Shown piece after piece: positions 1 through 6,395 of a DNA stretch of 9,066 bases (its first letter is position 1; every line of letters begins with the position of its first letter). The DNA lies in assembly GCA_028865155.1 (NCBI GenBank), contig JAGWKW010000049.1, positions 1-9,066 of the forward strand, given 5' to 3'. The position numbers were made by a program, and so were the translations under genes. Under the pieces are notes generated by a model. It had not been told where the DNA came from. It worked only from the letters and a program-made list of their open reading frames with translations, and made no database searches. The stretch is from Alphaproteobacteria bacterium. GTDB taxonomy: Bacteria; Pseudomonadota; Alphaproteobacteria; UBA9219.

Positions 1-39
1 GAAGCTGGCATCGGTGACGGGTTTTGTGGCTGCGCCCAT
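1..39 (-). CDS. trxA: thioredoxin, N-terminal fragment (5' end of gene only)
   Basis: Partial gene running off the left edge. The complement of 39-1 gives 13 codons, MGAATKPVTDASF, which match the start of alphaproteobacterial thioredoxin 1 (typically a short leader, then VTDA-S/T-F, then the strand leading to WCGPC, which would lie outside the window). Thioredoxin is the cytosolic dithiol reductant of ribonucleotide reductase and other enzymes. The start is supported by a good ribosome binding site, AGGAG at 51-47, seven bases before the ATG. The gene follows the glycosyltransferase on the same strand after 43 bases, so it could be read from that transcript or from its own promoter. The identification rests on only 13 residues, from memory of the family; the active site is not visible. 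Confidence 0.65.
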   Translation of the reverse strand, partial: MGAATKPVTDASF

Positions 40-43
40 GGGA

Positions 44-51
44 CTTCTCCT
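44..51 (-). promoter_or_regulatory. ribosome binding site of trxA
   Basis: On the minus strand AGGAGAAG is read from 51 to 44, with the AGGAG core at 51-47 and seven bases before the ATG at 39-37. It is the strongest Shine-Dalgarno in the left half and fixes the start of the truncated gene. Just upstream is TATAAA (68-63, minus strand), resembling a -10 box; the best -35-like match, TTGAAA at 94-89, is 20 bases away, which is too far to call a promoter with confidence. Confidence 0.5.
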
Positions 52-82
52 GCTGTTACGCTTTTATAAATAGGCCTTCATT

Positions 83-1753
83 TTAAGCTTTCAAGGGTGG
101 TTGGCCAGACAAATTTTCGACGATGCCGAGCTTGAGCAGCCATGCCAGCGTGCGCCACAGGCGCGGTTTTACGGAATCCGGAAAATCTTCGAAAAGCGTG
201 GCCATCATTACGGGGCCGGTTTCGGCCAGCCGTCCGAGAAGCGCGGTAATTTCGACCGGCGGCAGCATCGTATCGCCTGCGTAAACATTCAGATCATTTT
301 GCCACAAATCTTTGACCCGATCGGCGGTCGCAACGAGCGCGACGGTCGCGGTTTCGTCGAGGCACGATGTCGGGAAACCCGCATACATCGCATAAGGATC
401 GGGCAAGGTCGGCAGAGCCGACGGCCAGTTCTGTTTCGGCGGCGGCGCGGCGGCACGGCGCGCGGCAAGCTCGCCCCATAAATCTTCGTACATCGGGATG
501 ATGTTCCGCCAATCGTAAAAAGCGCGCGCGCGCGCGCGGGCACGTTCCGCCATTTGCGCGCGCAGATTTTTATCGGCGATCAGCGTCGCGATACGTTCGC
601 CCGCCTGCGCGGCATCGACCGCGACCGTCAGCGCGGATTTGGCGAGGAAGCCGCCATAAACCTCGCGCCCGCTTGCGACCTGCGCGGTCAGGTCGAACCC
701 GTTCCCGGCGGGCGGCATGGTTGTGCGGATCAAGAACCCGTCTTCGCCATCATCGATACAGTCACGATAGCCATCCCAGTCGCTGATCACGCGCGGCAAT
801 CCGGCCGCCATCGCTTCGATCGGCGTCAGGCCGAAGCTCTCCTGCATATTGTCGATGAGCGACAGGAAAATATCGCCCGCCGCCCATAGCCCGTCCGGGA
901 AACGTTTATCGTTCGCGGCGACGAATGTGACTTTGGCCTTGGCGCAAGTCGCGGCGGCCAGAGATTTGAACTGCGTTTCGGCCTCTTCGGGCACGAAATA
1001 ACCCTGCATGACGAGATGGACGTTGGCGCCCGTTTTTTCCGCCGCGATTTCGGCGGCGCGGAACATGGCGAGCGGATGCGCCTTGATCGCCGCGCTCAAC
1101 CGCCCGACCCAAAGCAGCACGATGTCGTTTTCGGCGATGCCGAGTTTTCCGCGCTGGGCGTTGCGCTTATCCGGCGTGACGCGCTGTTCGAACTTATCGA
1201 CATCGATGCCAAGCGGAATGACGGGAAGCTGCACCGGGCACTGGAACGACGCGCCGAAACGGATTTTCAGATAATCCGCATAATGATCCCAGAAAGCACG
1301 GATTGCCGCCTGCACCGCATGCGACGGGCAGACGATGGCGTCGCTGTCGCTCGACGGGGCGAGGCAGTATTCCTGCAACACTTCGCCCGCCTCGGTGCCG
1401 CTGATGGCATGGGCAAGGCCGCAGAAACTGAAATCCCCCGCATATTGGCGTTGCCACAACAAATTGCGCGTGTCGGGTTCGGGACGAAAGACGGTCGCGA
1501 TATTCGCGAAATTCTGTTCCGGGAAACGACGGTCGAGCAGCGCGAGGCGTTTCAGATCGACGCCCGCAGCTTTGGCCATGTCCTGAATTTCGTCGGCTTC
1601 CGCTTTGTCGCCGATCAGGAAGGTGAATTTTTCGGCGCGACCATGCCGCAGGTATGCGCGAATCCAGTCCGCAATCGCGACCTGCAAGCCGAAGACTTGG
1701 CGCGACTGTCCAGTCGGCGGTTTGATCGAGCTGTAATGGATGGCGAGGGACAT
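83..1753 (-). CDS. GT4-family (GT-B fold) glycosyltransferase with C-terminal extension
   Basis: 556-residue predicted retaining glycosyltransferase transferring a sugar from a nucleotide-sugar to an unknown acceptor in the cytosol or at the inner membrane face. The donor-binding half is clear: VGRL (216-219) with R218 and a following K224, then the E-x7-E signature with E305 and E313 inside QESFGLTPIEAMAAGLP, then VISDWDGYRDCIDDGEDGFL, the usual loop after it. The N-terminal half is the variable acceptor domain, including SHAV and IPLGIDVDKF just before the second domain. There is no signal peptide or membrane helix. Residues from about 435 to 556 go beyond the GT core and begin with a proline-rich linker. 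The start at 1753 has no Shine-Dalgarno (the upstream bases are pyrimidine-rich), but the N-terminus looks natural. The acceptor could be a polysaccharide, lipid or lipopolysaccharide; nothing here decides it. Confidence 0.85.
   Translation of the reverse strand: MSLAIHYSSIKPPTGQSRQVFGLQVAIADWIRAYLRHGRAEKFTFLIGDKAEADEIQDMAKAAGVDLKRLALLDRRFPEQNFANIATVFRPEPDTRNLLWQRQYAGDFSFCGLAHAISGTEAGEVLQEYCLAPSSDSDAIVCPSHAVQAAIRAFWDHYADYLKIRFGASFQCPVQLPVIPLGIDVDKFEQRVTPDKRNAQRGKLGIAENDIVLLWVGRLSAAIKAHPLAMFRAAEIAAEKTGANVHLVMQGYFVPEEAETQFKSLAAATCAKAKVTFVAANDKRFPDGLWAAGDIFLSLIDNMQESFGLTPIEAMAAGLPRVISDWDGYRDCIDDGEDGFLIRTTMPPAGNGFDLTAQVASGREVYGGFLAKSALTVAVDAAQAGERIATLIADKNLRAQMAERARARARAFYDWRNIIPMYEDLWGELAARRAAAPPPKQNWPSALPTLPDPYAMYAGFPTSCLDETATVALVATADRVKDLWQNDLNVYAGDTMLPPVEITALLGRLAETGPVMMATLFEDFPDSVKPRLWRTLAWLLKLGIVENLSGQPPLKA
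522..538. repeat. (GC)8 dinucleotide tract inside the glycosyltransferase gene
   Basis: Uninterrupted alternating G and C for 17 bases. It encodes the Arg-Ala-Arg-Ala run near residues 405-410 of the GT4 gene on the minus strand. Such alternating purine-pyrimidine tracts can adopt Z-DNA and are prone to slippage; loss or gain of one unit would shift the reading frame and replace the last ~145 residues. In this copy the frame is intact. Confidence 0.8.
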
Positions 1754-1783
1754 GGGAATCGGACGAAAAGAGGAAAGTTATGA

Positions 1784-1819
1784 TTAGCGTCCTTTTGCCG
1801 CTTTTGCTAGACTCGCGGC
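1784..1819 (+). promoter_or_regulatory. probable recO promoter in the divergent gap (possible leaderless start)
   Basis: The gap 1754-1819 separates the divergent glycosyltransferase and recO genes. On the plus strand TGC-TAGACT (1805-1813) resembles an extended -10 box: TAGACT shares four of six bases with TATAAT and is preceded by TGn. The only -35 candidate at a suitable distance, TTAGCG (1784-1789, 18-base spacer), is poor. The -10 ends six bases before the recO ATG, so transcription would begin at or almost at the start codon. A direct repeat CTTTTGC (1792-1798 and 1801-1807, period 9) lies in the spacer and could be a protein site or chance. Confidence 0.4.
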
Positions 1820-2587
1820 ATGGAATGGATCGACGAAGCCATCGTTTTATCGGCACGGCCGCACGGCGAAAATGCCGCCATCGTGGCGCTGCTGACCGCA
1901 ACGCGCGGGCGTCACGCCGGGCTGGTGCCGGGCGGACAGGGCCGCAATGCGCGCCCCGTTCTGCAACCCGGCAATCGCGTCAAAGCCAAATGGCGCGCGC
2001 GGACGAACGACCAGCTCGGCACCTATACGCTCGATCTGGACGCGACGCCCTGCGCCTTGTGGCTCGACTCGCAGGAAATCCTTGCGGTCATTTCGAGCGC
2101 CTGCGCCGTGACCGAGGCCAGCCTGCCCGAACGCCAGCCGATGCCCGGGGTCTATGCCGGACTTGCGACGCTTTTATCGTTGCGTGACGAGGATTTATGG
2201 GCGCCCGTTTATGTGAAATGGGAGATGAATTTGTTGCAGGCGCTCGGCTACGGCATGGATCTGAGCCAGTGCGCCGCGAATGGCAGCGCCGAAAACCTGA
2301 CCTATGTCAGCCCGCGCACGGGCCGCGCCGTGTCGCGCGAAGCCGGGGCCGCCTATCATGACAAATTATTCCCCCTGCCCGTCTTTTTACTCGGCGGCGG
2401 GGAATGGGATGCGGAAGACATCGCACAGGGGCTCGATATGACCGGGCATTTCCTGTCGCGCCACGTCTTCGCCAACCCGCATTCGCGGCATCTTATCCCG
2501 CAGGATGGGGATTTGCCACTGGCGCGGCAACGGCTGGCGACGTTCTACCGCAAAACAGCCGAGCCCACAGGGGCCGCTGTGGCGTAA
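1820..2587 (+). CDS. recO: DNA repair protein RecO
   Basis: 255 residues, close to the usual RecO length. RecO works with RecR (and RecF) to load RecA onto SSB-coated single strands and anneals complementary strands. The N-terminus (MEWIDEAIVLSARPHGENAA, followed by TRGRHAGLVPGG) is the typical OB-fold opening of alphaproteobacterial RecO; residues 1-80 form that domain, and the rest is the helical domain with EMNLLQALGYGMDLSQCAANG and YVSPRTGRAVSREAG around 135-175. Only one cysteine (C151) remains where many RecO proteins carry a four-cysteine zinc site, as in other proteobacterial RecO. No Shine-Dalgarno precedes the ATG. In many alphaproteobacteria recO lies directly upstream of parC; here the two are in the same direction but separated by an opposite-strand gene. 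Confidence 0.93.
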   Translation: MEWIDEAIVLSARPHGENAAIVALLTATRGRHAGLVPGGQGRNARPVLQPGNRVKAKWRARTNDQLGTYTLDLDATPCALWLDSQEILAVISSACAVTEASLPERQPMPGVYAGLATLLSLRDEDLWAPVYVKWEMNLLQALGYGMDLSQCAANGSAENLTYVSPRTGRAVSREAGAAYHDKLFPLPVFLLGGGEWDAEDIAQGLDMTGHFLSRHVFANPHSRHLIPQDGDLPLARQRLATFYRKTAEPTGAAVA

Positions 2588-2625
2588 GCGGCGCTGCTGC
2601 GCGAAGATCGGTGAGAATTGTTGGT

Positions 2626-2651
2626 GGGGCTTTATAAAGCTCCCAGTTTTT
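2626..2651 (+). terminator. probable rho-independent terminator of recO
   Basis: A stem with left arm GGGGCTT (2626-2632) and right arm AAGCTCC (2637-2643), loop TATA and one G-T pair, contains the perfect 12-base palindrome GCTTTATAAAGC (2629-2640). It is followed, after three bases, by TTTTT (2647-2651). It lies 39 bases past the recO stop. On the minus strand no T-run follows the stem, so it should serve recO rather than the convergent gene. Confidence 0.55.
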
Positions 2652-2684
2652 CACAATATTTCGCCAATTATGGCCTTCATTGTA

Positions 2685-3332
2685 TCACTCTGCGGCAATG
2701 CGAAGGTATGACGCAGACGAAAGAGCAGCCGGACGTTCGGCGCGCCTTTCCAGTGCTTCATAAATGGCTTCGATTTCCTTCACCTCGACACCCCATTGAC
2801 CGTGAAGCGCGCGCCTTTGCTTCATCGTAAGGATAGCCGCGTTATGATAAAGGCAATGAAAGCCATTGGTCGCTTCGGCGGCGATAATCGCGGTCTTTCC
2901 CGGCTGATTTGCAAAATCCTTGGCCGTTTTGGTTACACATGCCGATTCATTCTCGGCGCTTTTGGCTTCCCAGACACCGCTTAGAATCAACATATCGATT
3001 TTGTTCTTTTCAAGGAACGCATGAATAGGCTTCGACGTCAGACACGAATAATCGTTTTTCGTCGCAAGCTGCGGACGTTCCACGCATGGTGTGAAGGTCA
3101 TGTGGGCCGCCCAACGGATCTTTGCCTGTACCTTGTCCAGATCCCCGATCAACTGGCCTTCGCTTTTGGAACAAGAAACGACATGGAGCGTTGGAATGCC
3201 TAATTTCTCAAAGCCGACCCCCATCCGTTTGATCACGCCTTCCAGACGAGCCCATTCGTCGCGGCAAGTATCGTAATAGGCGCTCTCACGTTCGTCGTTT
3301 TGAACATCTATGCATAAATGAGCGGCACGCAT
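2685..3332 (-). CDS. isochorismatase-family cysteine hydrolase
   Basis: 215 residues, predicted cytosolic. The family uses an Asp-Lys-Cys triad to hydrolyse amides or, in true isochorismatases, a vinyl ether. All three residues can be placed: D9 in LCIDVQND, K92 in LATKNDYSC, and C132 in SACVTKTAKDF, which matches the family's CVxxTAxDA motif. The stretch between the conserved GV (119-120) and the catalytic cysteine is about seven residues longer than in the common GVxTNxCV form. The substrate cannot be told (nicotinamide, biuret, N-carbamoyl compounds and others are possible). It converges on recO and is divergent from parC, with no partner gene on its own strand. Its base composition is unlike its neighbours: I count 111 G+C in the 240 bases 2821-3060 (46%), against 40 of 60 (67%) in 3541-3600 of parC. 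Recent acquisition is a reasonable inference. Confidence 0.85.
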   Translation of the reverse strand: MRAAHLCIDVQNDERESAYYDTCRDEWARLEGVIKRMGVGFEKLGIPTLHVVSCSKSEGQLIGDLDKVQAKIRWAAHMTFTPCVERPQLATKNDYSCLTSKPIHAFLEKNKIDMLILSGVWEAKSAENESACVTKTAKDFANQPGKTAIIAAEATNGFHCLYHNAAILTMKQRRALHGQWGVEVKEIEAIYEALERRAERPAALSSASYLRIAAE

Positions 3333-3376
3333 TTTGACCTTAAATTTTAACTATATCCAATTTACAGGCACTATTC

Positions 3377-3417
3377 TTAACCCCCTATTCGGTTCTTTCA
3401 AGGGAAAGAGGGGTTAA
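3377..3417. repeat. two-part inverted repeat in the divergent gap before parC
   Basis: TTAACCCC (3377-3384) pairs with GGGGTTAA (3410-3417), eight base pairs. Nested inside it TCTTTC (3394-3399) pairs with GAAAGA (3404-3409), six base pairs with a four-base loop AAGG. The two stems stack on the right arm, leaving a nine-base bulge (3385-3393) on the left. There is no T-run after it on the plus strand, so it does not look like a terminator. It lies between two gene starts (hydrolase at 3332, parC at 3458) and could be an operator for one or both, or an RNA structure in a parC leader. Which of these is inference. Confidence 0.55.
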
Positions 3418-3457
3418 AATTCTTTCACAGAATCATTTTTATTGTTAACTGAACCGC

Positions 3458-5719
3458 ATGGCCAAAACTTCTTCCAAAACCCGCACGCCCGACAATCCGC
3501 CGCCGCAGGAAATCCTCGACATCCCTTTGCGCGAGGCTTTGTCGCAACGCTATCTGTCCTACGCCCTGTCCACCATCATGGACCGGGCGCTTCCCGACCT
3601 GCGCGACGGCATGAAGCCCGTTCATCGCCGCCTTCTGTTCGCGATGCGCGGGTTGAAGCTGGAACCGACCCTGCCGCCCAAAAAATCGGCGCGCGTGGTC
3701 GGCGACGTGATCGGCAAATTCCATCCGCACGGCGATACGGCCGTTTACGACGCGATGGTGCGTCTGGCGCAGGATTTCAGCCAGCGTTACCCCCTGGTCG
3801 AAGGGCAAGGCAATTTCGGCAATATCGACGGCGACAACCCTGCCGCGATGCGTTACACCGAAGCGCGACTGACGGCAGTCGCGCAGCTTCTTCTCGAAGG
3901 CATCGACGAGGACGCGGTCGATTTTCGCCCGACATACGACGGCAGCGAGGTCGAACCCGTCGTCCTGCCCGCCGCGTTTCCGAATTTGCTGGCCAACGGC
4001 ACGAACGGCATCGCCGTCGGCATGGCGACCAGCATCCCGCCGCATAACGTCGCCGAACTGTGCGACGCGCTGCGCTATCTGATCCAGACGCCCAGTGCCG
4101 GGATCGAAAAACTGGTCAGCTTCATCCCCGGCCCCGATTTTCCGACCGGCGGCCTTCTGGTCGAAAGCCGCGAAGCGGTCGTCAACGCCTATAAAACCGG
4201 CAAAGGCTCTTTCCGCCTGCGCGCCAAATGGGAAAAGGAAGGGCTGAAGCAGGGCGCGTGGCAGATCGTCGTGACCGAAATCCCGTATCAGGTGCAGAAA
4301 TCGCGCCTGATCGAGAAAATGGCCGAACTTCTGCAGGCGCGGAAATTGCCGCTGCTCGACGACGTGCAGGACGAATCCGCCGACGATGTCCGCATCGTCC
4401 TGACGCCGAAAAGCCGCAATGTCGATCCCGCCGTGTTGATGGAATCCCTGTTCCGCGCCTGCGATCTTGAAGCGCGCATCGCGCTGAACATGAACGTGCT
4501 GGACAAGGAGTGCGTGCCGCGCGTGATGGATTTGCGCGAAGTTTTGCGCGGCTGGCTCGACCACCGGCAGGATGTGCTGATCCGGCGGTCGCGTTACCGG
4601 CTGGCGCAGATCGAGAACCGGCTTGAAGTGCTGGCCGGTTATCTGGTCGCCTATCTGAATCTCGACAAGGTCATCAAGATCATCCGCACGCAGGACGAGC
4701 CGAAACCCGTTCTGATCAAAACCTTCGACCTGACCGAAACGCAGGCCGAAGCGATTTTGAATATGCGGCTGCGGTCTTTGCGCAAGCTTGAGGAGATGGA
4801 GATCAAGGGCGAGCAGAAACAGCTTTCCGGCAGGCAGGCCGAATTGAAAAAGCTGCTCAAGGACGAAGATCTGCGCTGGCAGTTTATCGATGGCGAGATC
4901 GCCGAACTGAAAAAAACATTTTCCAAGAGCACCGCGCTTGGCGCGCGCCGCACCGAAATCGGCGACGCGCCTGCCGAGCTTATGGTTCCCGTCGAAGCCG
5001 TGATCGAGCGCGAAAATATCACCGTGCTGTGTTCGGCCAAGGGCTGGATCCGCGCAATGAAAGGCCATATCGCGGATTCCGCCGACGCGCGCGCCGCGAT
5101 TAAGTACAAGGAAGGCGACGAGGAAGGTTTCGTCCTGAACGCCGAAACCACGGACAAGATTTTGATCTTCGCCGAAAACGGGAGGTTCTATATCCTGTCC
5201 GGCGACAAGCTTCCGTCGGCGCGCGGCTTCGGCGAGCCGGTGCGGTTGATGATCGACCTGCCGGGCGACAGCGAAATCCTCGGCATGGTTCTGTACAAAC
5301 CGGAGCAGAAATTCGTGGTCGCGTCGAGCGACGGGCGCGGCTTTATCGTCAAAGCCGACGAAGTTTTGGCCCAGACCAAAAACGGCAAGCAGGTTCTGAA
5401 TGTCGGCGACAAGGCCAAGGCCGCGGCCTTCGCATCCGTCGAAGGCGATACGATCGCCGTGGTCGGCACGAACCGCAAAATGCTGGTCTTCCCCGTGGCC
5501 GATCTGCCCGAAATGGCACGCGGACGTGGCGTAATCCTGCAAAAATACAGCGGTGGATCGTTGTCCGACCTCAAAACCTTCACGCTCAAGGAAGGGCTGA
5601 GCTGGGCGTCGGGCGGACGGACGCGCACCGAAACCGACATCCGCGCATGGAAGGGCGAACGCGCCCAGGCCGGAAAAATGGCCCCAACCGGCTTCAACCG
5701 CAGCAACCGGTTTGCTTAA
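3458..5719 (+). CDS. parC: DNA topoisomerase IV subunit A
   Basis: 753 residues, full length. With ParE it forms the type IIA enzyme that unlinks daughter chromosomes by ATP-driven strand passage. The breakage-reunion core is complete: [28 protein letters not shown] (31-58), [13 protein letters not shown] (86-98), the catalytic Y133 in [10 protein letters not shown], and the DNA-intercalating I193 in ATSIPPHN. The C-terminal third forms the beta-pinwheel. I see no GyrA-box (QRRGGKG-like) there, and the ending [14 protein letters not shown]...KMAPTGF is that of alphaproteobacterial ParC, so ParC is preferred to GyrA. The quinolone-determining positions carry T94 (equivalent to GyrA S83) and D98 (D87). 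No Shine-Dalgarno is visible before the ATG; the bases TTAACT (3445-3450) end seven bases upstream and could be a poor -10 box. Confidence 0.95.
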   Translation: MAKTSSKTRTPDNPPPQEILDIPLREALSQRYLSYALSTIMDRALPDLRDGMKPVHRRLLFAMRGLKLEPTLPPKKSARVVGDVIGKFHPHGDTAVYDAMVRLAQDFSQRYPLVEGQGNFGNIDGDNPAAMRYTEARLTAVAQLLLEGIDEDAVDFRPTYDGSEVEPVVLPAAFPNLLANGTNGIAVGMATSIPPHNVAELCDALRYLIQTPSAGIEKLVSFIPGPDFPTGGLLVESREAVVNAYKTGKGSFRLRAKWEKEGLKQGAWQIVVTEIPYQVQKSRLIEKMAELLQARKLPLLDDVQDESADDVRIVLTPKSRNVDPAVLMESLFRACDLEARIALNMNVLDKECVPRVMDLREVLRGWLDHRQDVLIRRSRYRLAQIENRLEVLAGYLVAYLNLDKVIKIIRTQDEPKPVLIKTFDLTETQAEAILNMRLRSLRKLEEMEIKGEQKQLSGRQAELKKLLKDEDLRWQFIDGEIAELKKTFSKSTALGARRTEIGDAPAELMVPVEAVIERENITVLCSAKGWIRAMKGHIADSADARAAIKYKEGDEEGFVLNAETTDKILIFAENGRFYILSGDKLPSARGFGEPVRLMIDLPGDSEILGMVLYKPEQKFVVASSDGRGFIVKADEVLAQTKNGKQVLNVGDKAKAAAFASVEGDTIAVVGTNRKMLVFPVADLPEMARGRGVILQKYSGGSLSDLKTFTLKEGLSWASGGRTRTETDIRAWKGERAQAGKMAPTGFNRSNRFA

Positions 5720-5760
5720 GACCTAGAATTGCCATATTCTGGTACTCTATTGCGTGAAGC

Positions 5761-5769
5761 GAAGGAGTG
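5761..5769 (+). promoter_or_regulatory. ribosome binding site deciding the start of the small membrane protein
   Basis: GAAGGAGTG contains AAGGAG (5762-5767), nine bases before the ATG at 5777. It favours 5777 over the upstream in-frame codon at 5729, whose extra 16 residues would be encoded across the ribosome binding site itself. Upstream, AGAAT (5725-5729) and ATTCT (5736-5740) form a short inverted repeat just past parC, too weak and without a T-run to be called a terminator. Confidence 0.6.
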
Positions 5770-5776
5770 CCGCGCC

Positions 5777-6136
5777 ATGTCCTATAAAAGTCCAAAATCT
5801 CTTCTGCTCACCGTCGTCGAGAAAATCTATACCGTTGCCTATTTCCTGATCATCGCCGGGGTCGTCTATTTCATCCTTGGCGCGGTCACCTCGCTGGTCG
5901 GCGGGCAGATGCTGCACTGGACATTCTGCGGTGCAGCCCACAGCGTTTTCGGCGTCGACTGGTGCGGCTACACGCCGCATACGGGCTGGGCATGGGGCGA
6001 TCTGTTCGTGCATCGCCTGATCAATGCCGCGCTACCCTGGACCATGATCGTCATCGGCGTGGTCGGCGTTTGCGTGTGCTGGCCGATCATGAATTCTTTG
6101 GGATTCAAGCTCAACCACCGCGACAACAGGGACTGA
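5777..6136 (+). CDS. small two-helix membrane protein, function unknown
   Basis: 119 residues; I do not recognise a family. Two hydrophobic helices are clear, about residues 18-42 (YTVAYFLIIAGVVYFILGAV) and 86-107 (PWTMIVIGVVGVCVCWPIM). Positive charges at both ends (K4, K7, K16; K111, R115, R118) put both termini in the cytosol and the 43-residue loop in the periplasm. That loop is rich in Trp and Gly and carries two cysteines, C51 and C63, in HWTFCGAAHSVFGVDWCGY, which could form a disulphide; C99 and C101 lie in the second helix. It starts 57 bases after parC and ends one base before grxC, so it is very likely co-translated with grxC. A link with thiol chemistry is suggested only by the neighbour. 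There is no signal peptide apart from the first helix. Confidence 0.75.
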   Translation: MSYKSPKSLLLTVVEKIYTVAYFLIIAGVVYFILGAVTSLVGGQMLHWTFCGAAHSVFGVDWCGYTPHTGWAWGDLFVHRLINAALPWTMIVIGVVGVCVCWPIMNSLGFKLNHRDNRD

Positions 6137-6137
6137 T

Positions 6138-6395
6138 ATGGCGCGCGTTATCGTTTATTCCGGCCCCGCCTGCCCTTACTGCGACCGCGCCAAAATGCTT
6201 TTGAAGAAAAAAGGCGCGGCGTTCGAGGATTTCAACGTCAAAGCCGATGCCGACAAGCTGGCCGAGATGATGCAAAAATCGGGCGGGCGCCGTACCATTC
6301 CGCAAATCTTCATCGGCGACAGGCATATCGGCGGCTACGACGATTTGGTTGCGCTTGATGCGGCAGGCAAACTCGATCCGTTGCTGGCGGAGTAA
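6138..6395 (+). CDS. grxC: glutaredoxin 3
   Basis: 85 residues, the usual size of GrxC. It reduces protein and low-molecular disulphides and protein-glutathione mixed disulphides in the cytosol, and is itself reduced by glutathione. Visible are the dithiol active site C12-P-Y-C15, the cis-proline P55 in the TIPQIFIG strand (53-60), and the glutathione-binding GGYDDL (65-70). The start follows the previous stop by one base and the stop TAA (6393-6395) is directly followed by the ATG of the next gene, so translational coupling on both sides is likely. In many alphaproteobacteria grxC sits between comF and a nitrilase-family gene; here comF is replaced by the small membrane protein. Confidence 0.95.
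   Translation: MARVIVYSGPACPYCDRAKMLLKKKGAAFEDFNVKADADKLAEMMQKSGGRRTIPQIFIGDRHIGGYDDLVALDAAGKLDPLLAE

Noticed and set aside
1016..1783. 255-codon plus-strand open frame inside the GT4 gene
   Set aside because: It is antisense to a gene with clear GT4 motifs, and has no recognisable domain.
3334..3376. TTGACC at 3334-3339 as a -35 box of a parC promoter
   Set aside because: No acceptable -10 box lies 16-18 bases downstream, and TATATC (3352-3357) is only 12 bases away.
3425..5542. 705-codon open frame antisense to parC
   Set aside because: It covers parC in the opposite direction, its translation is rich in His, Arg, Gln and Phe without domain logic, and parC is certain. Long antisense frames are common in G+C-rich genes.
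5722..5742. Short inverted repeat after parC as terminator
   Set aside because: The stem is only five base pairs plus flanking matches around a bulge, and no T-run follows; the next gene is likely read through from parC or from a local promoter.
5729..5776. Upstream in-frame start for the small membrane protein
   Set aside because: The extra 16 residues are encoded over the strong ribosome binding site, and no Shine-Dalgarno precedes 5729.
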